NCBI GenBank assembly: GCA_002067405.1
Contig: MVRP01000092.1
Span: 1-14,557 of the forward strand
Origin: Syntrophorhabdaceae bacterium PtaU1.Bin034
Lineage (GTDB): Bacteria > Desulfobacterota_G > Syntrophorhabdia > Syntrophorhabdales > WCHB1-27
Length of the DNA: 14,557 nt
Reading direction: 5' to 3'
The position numbers were made by a program, and so were the translations under genes. The notes below the pieces were generated by a model. The model worked only from the letters and a program-made list of their open reading frames with translations. It was not told where the DNA came from and made no database searches. Below are positions 13,101-14,557 of this stretch, in pieces; within the stretch, counting starts at the first letter, position 1, and each line of letters opens with the position of its first letter.

Positions 13101-14557
13101 ATGCAGCCACGACCCCTCAGACGAGGATTGAACAGGTGGGCGGCATCTGGAAAAGATACCTCAAAACTTACAAGGAAGCAGTCGGGGTCAATGACCGGGT
13201 AACAAAGGTCTTTGCAGCCGCCGGCCTTGAAGCGCCCGGCGGAGGCGATCTTTTCGGGATCGTCGGGGTCGAGGCGAAGGACAAGCCGAAGATCGACGAG
13301 GTTTACCAGGCATTCAACGAGACCTACGACAAGGCGTATCAGGAATACCGGGGGGCGAAGGGAAGCAATCCCGATCCCAATGACGCCTACGATGCCGATG
13401 CATTTCTGACGCGCCTTATGAGCCTCCGTATGCGTCTCTTTCTTGCGAAGTTCATGCCTACCACCCAGGCCAGGACCGCGTCCCTTGAAAAAGACATGGT
13501 GGACCTTCTTGAAGAGGTAAGAGAGCATTACAAGAGCAGCATCGATCTGACCCTCACCGGTCCTACCCAGTCCGAATTTCAGAAAGATGTAAGTATTGAG
13601 GCCCTGGCTAAAGCAAAGACGAAGGCAGGGGAAGCCAGTCTCGCACAGACGCGCGTAGAATGGTATGTGAACGGCAAATATTACGGCCAAGGAAGCAACC
13701 TGTCGTTCAGCCCACTCAAGGAAGGCACGTACAAGGTGACCGCTTACCTGGTAACCGAGATGCGCGGCAAAAGGGAGTCGATAGTCTCCCGCGACCACAC
13801 GATCACCATCGTTCCAAAAAAAGAGGAAGATAGGGACAAAAAACCGGGCGATGACGACGCCGCGAGCAAGATCACGGGAGAGAAAAAAGAAGATGGAAAG
13901 GAAGAAGAAAAGAAACAGGCTGTTTCGTGCTCCTATGAATACTCGGAATGGGGCGAATGCAGCAGGGCTACAAAGAAGCAGACGAGGACGGTAACAGCGA
14001 GGAAACCTGCCAATTGCGTCGAAAAACAGAAGCCCTTCCTGGAGCAGGGCTGCACCCCGCCGCCCACTGAAGAGGAATTGAAGAACCGCTACCTTAACTG
14101 CGTATGCCGCTGCTCAAGCGGGTGGGCGTCGCACATCGGTGTCTGGTATGATCCGGAAGGCAAGTCCAAACCCGAATGCGACAGCAGCGGTCCCTGCTTC
14201 GGAGGGGCCGGCGCCTTCGGCTGCACCAGACGGCACTTCTTCGGAGGACCGAATGACTGTGTGAAGGCGTGCTGGGAGGGTGTCTACGGGAAGGATACCT
14301 ACGACCCGGACAAGGCCGACAAGATAAGGCGGGAGGAAAACAAGAAACACAAGAAGCCCCTCAAGGTAACAATCAAAGCCTCCAAAAACCCCGCTGATTT
14401 TGGTGATATCATTAATTTGACCGCCGAGGCGGCCGACGGGACGGGCGGCTACGTGTACACGTGGGGCGGCTGCGCGCAGGACGCCAAGGCTGCCCAGGCA
14501 AAGGTCGTCGACACCAGGGACTGCAAACCCTGTACGGCGAGCGTCACCGTGACGGAT
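10184..14557 (+). CDS. Giant secreted multidomain protein, N-terminal 1458 residues (3' end outside window)
   Basis: One frame is open from the ATG at 10184 to the last base, 1458 codons without a stop. Residues 1-30 are a signal peptide (cleavage likely after VHA30). Residues 113-130 contain GS (115-116) and D125-M-D127 in the pattern of nucleotidyltransferase folds. About 150-650 is helical, charged and of no family I recognise. Hydrophobic stretches lie at about 655-668, 689-713 and 725-759. Residues 1157-1212 are PKD/Ig-like (VEWYVNGKYYGQGSNLSFSP). A highly charged Lys/Glu/Asp linker follows, then a thrombospondin-type-1-like module (1249-1290, SEWGEC), a Cys-rich segment (1306-1363) and the start of another PKD-like domain (1392 on). 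A separate surface or secreted protein, possibly adhesin- or toxin-like; the function is not identifiable. The 446-codon antisense frame at 12458-13798 is a shadow. Confidence 0.9.
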   Translation, partial: MNSRSYPALRFTVSLAFVFLFSILAPFVHAQEASVAEKVVNRFLATGQVSQRDLLLLMSQPKEFLRYQQALKAAAPELEHMALGIRRVVFQNALERLAAKAAKEGTVVQAVIALGSWADALNAGDMDIIVTGGQPAAKEFNQLLHEEVERIFRQEGDDVCREAFSKGARFTLETFEIYVSTLEDFGYETLKQAYKDAVAIAAKEGEAAGAAYLESAADPILRRNLNAQRFAAVQKEYYPGASGQDFVREYFNKKGKSRTWRVGDNLRTDDAWDKGMTVDKLKKAMIRDLGLSVRQSSGAFKFPVIADELVQWGERAKLGAREQAKGLVRAYEARPKGYLGLFTEEQDRLLRTARMVADAERENVAFIKNALRSNGFFTEEAFSQAGEAMLWDLTKASNNEAFIIIVDNQKAAIEATKAGRHVEAEYRRIKDYMMSNEQLAGYSKLKPEHLKGLAKDFEAQASKLSEAARKASYLDEMAALLEYMAEGTVKGKGQAIDMLVKLLDLAKQQKRLTSEVYDQAVALARAEKELPSDIEQVVAVLRRDLSDLASIRALSPASDTMANCIGTSSLFTKGQLVYTKELEELVTEIGKLSDVELLRLGFKNSEIALLKEINAAQKQGVRLAAVGEALKKASPKNWRTVLKGFIEEARKTAPGYLAFGSGFALWQVWKIANDPSIPESEQTKYLGDAIYGAFPTVGLMFDGIPMAAVSFSAGGEVDKAALAQGIGLSVLEIVGITNPVVGLTALAVYVGATVTVSMLQADSDRRFVQALYDAYDDNTLKIQGGGKRSFDVMGLQLLFDPTTRQPIINHSAAFKELYTKDGDVLLDTGEGRKPYDTKINAAIRDYAKRYVWDSNNDLKVWAQAVRNYFPGLDLDQVESWNLGEVSAQAPEVAANQFKVGARLVRRYLNQRDLLVEATLRQLRGRINDMKETVQSTDDWERELADIEKTLAVEGKIVPNAKAEQASFLGWAWDAATTPQTRIEQVGGIWKRYLKTYKEAVGVNDRVTKVFAAAGLEAPGGGDLFGIVGVEAKDKPKIDEVYQAFNETYDKAYQEYRGAKGSNPDPNDAYDADAFLTRLMSLRMRLFLAKFMPTTQARTASLEKDMVDLLEEVREHYKSSIDLTLTGPTQSEFQKDVSIEALAKAKTKAGEASLAQTRVEWYVNGKYYGQGSNLSFSPLKEGTYKVTAYLVTEMRGKRESIVSRDHTITIVPKKEEDRDKKPGDDDAASKITGEKKEDGKEEEKKQAVSCSYEYSEWGECSRATKKQTRTVTARKPANCVEKQKPFLEQGCTPPPTEEELKNRYLNCVCRCSSGWASHIGVWYDPEGKSKPECDSSGPCFGGAGAFGCTRRHFFGGPNDCVKACWEGVYGKDTYDPDKADKIRREENKKHKKPLKVTIKASKNPADFGDIINLTAEAADGTGGYVYTWGGCAQDAKAAQAKVVDTRDCKPCTASVTVTD

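Noticed and set aside
12458..13798. 446-codon open frame on the minus strand
   Set aside because: It lies fully inside the giant plus-strand gene, has no recognisable domain or ribosome site, and its length is explained by codon bias of the sense gene. The sense frame has a signal peptide and recognisable modules.

Overview
The window looks like a chromosome segment of a Gram-negative, probably anaerobic bacterium. It carries an lpxL-type lipid A acyltransferase, a Kdo/WaaP-type LPS kinase and several lipoprotein signals, so there is an outer membrane with lipid A. The ispH-rpsA gene pair and the style of the proteins fit a Desulfobacterota-like lineage (a Syntrophorhabdus-type organism is my guess, not a demonstrated assignment). 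No tRNA, rRNA, CRISPR array or intact mobile element was seen.

Bases 1-3205 are a plus-strand housekeeping run: the 3' end of ispH, rpsA with six S1 repeats, a 57-residue Trm112/YcaR-type zinc-ribbon protein and an LpxL-family acyltransferase. Bases 3357-5373 run on the minus strand: an LPS-kinase-like protein, a lipoprotein translationally coupled to it by an ATGA overlap, and a hemerythrin-like protein. A small unrecognised plus-strand gene (5525-5938) follows. Then comes a 472-base non-coding stretch with a 45-base perfect inverted repeat (6256-6300).

Bases 6411-10007 form the most interesting unit, a tight four-gene operon in which every product carries an export signal: a DUF4384-type protein with a proline-rich linker, a glycine-zipper lipoprotein, a caspase-like (clan CD, C14-type) peptidase with an intact His/Cys pair behind a BON-like domain, and a TPR lipoprotein. 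A strong rho-independent terminator closes it. The peptide KDIVLE occurs twice in the DUF4384 protein and once in the putative linker between the two halves of the peptidase, coded with different synonymous codons. That makes it a candidate processing or recognition site joining protease and partner. The beta domain of the glycine-zipper lipoprotein also appears related to that of the lipoprotein beside the LPS kinase.

From 10184 to the right edge there is one uninterrupted reading frame of at least 1458 codons that runs off the window. It encodes a secreted giant protein: signal peptide, a nucleotidyltransferase-like GS...DxD motif, a long helical region, a hydrophobic central block, a PKD/Ig-like domain, a charged linker, a thrombospondin-type-1-like module, a Cys-rich segment and the start of a second PKD-like domain. 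A working picture is an envelope-located proteolytic system (caspase, partner, lipoprotein scaffolds) next to a large surface or secreted protein. The functional link between the two is inferred from position only.
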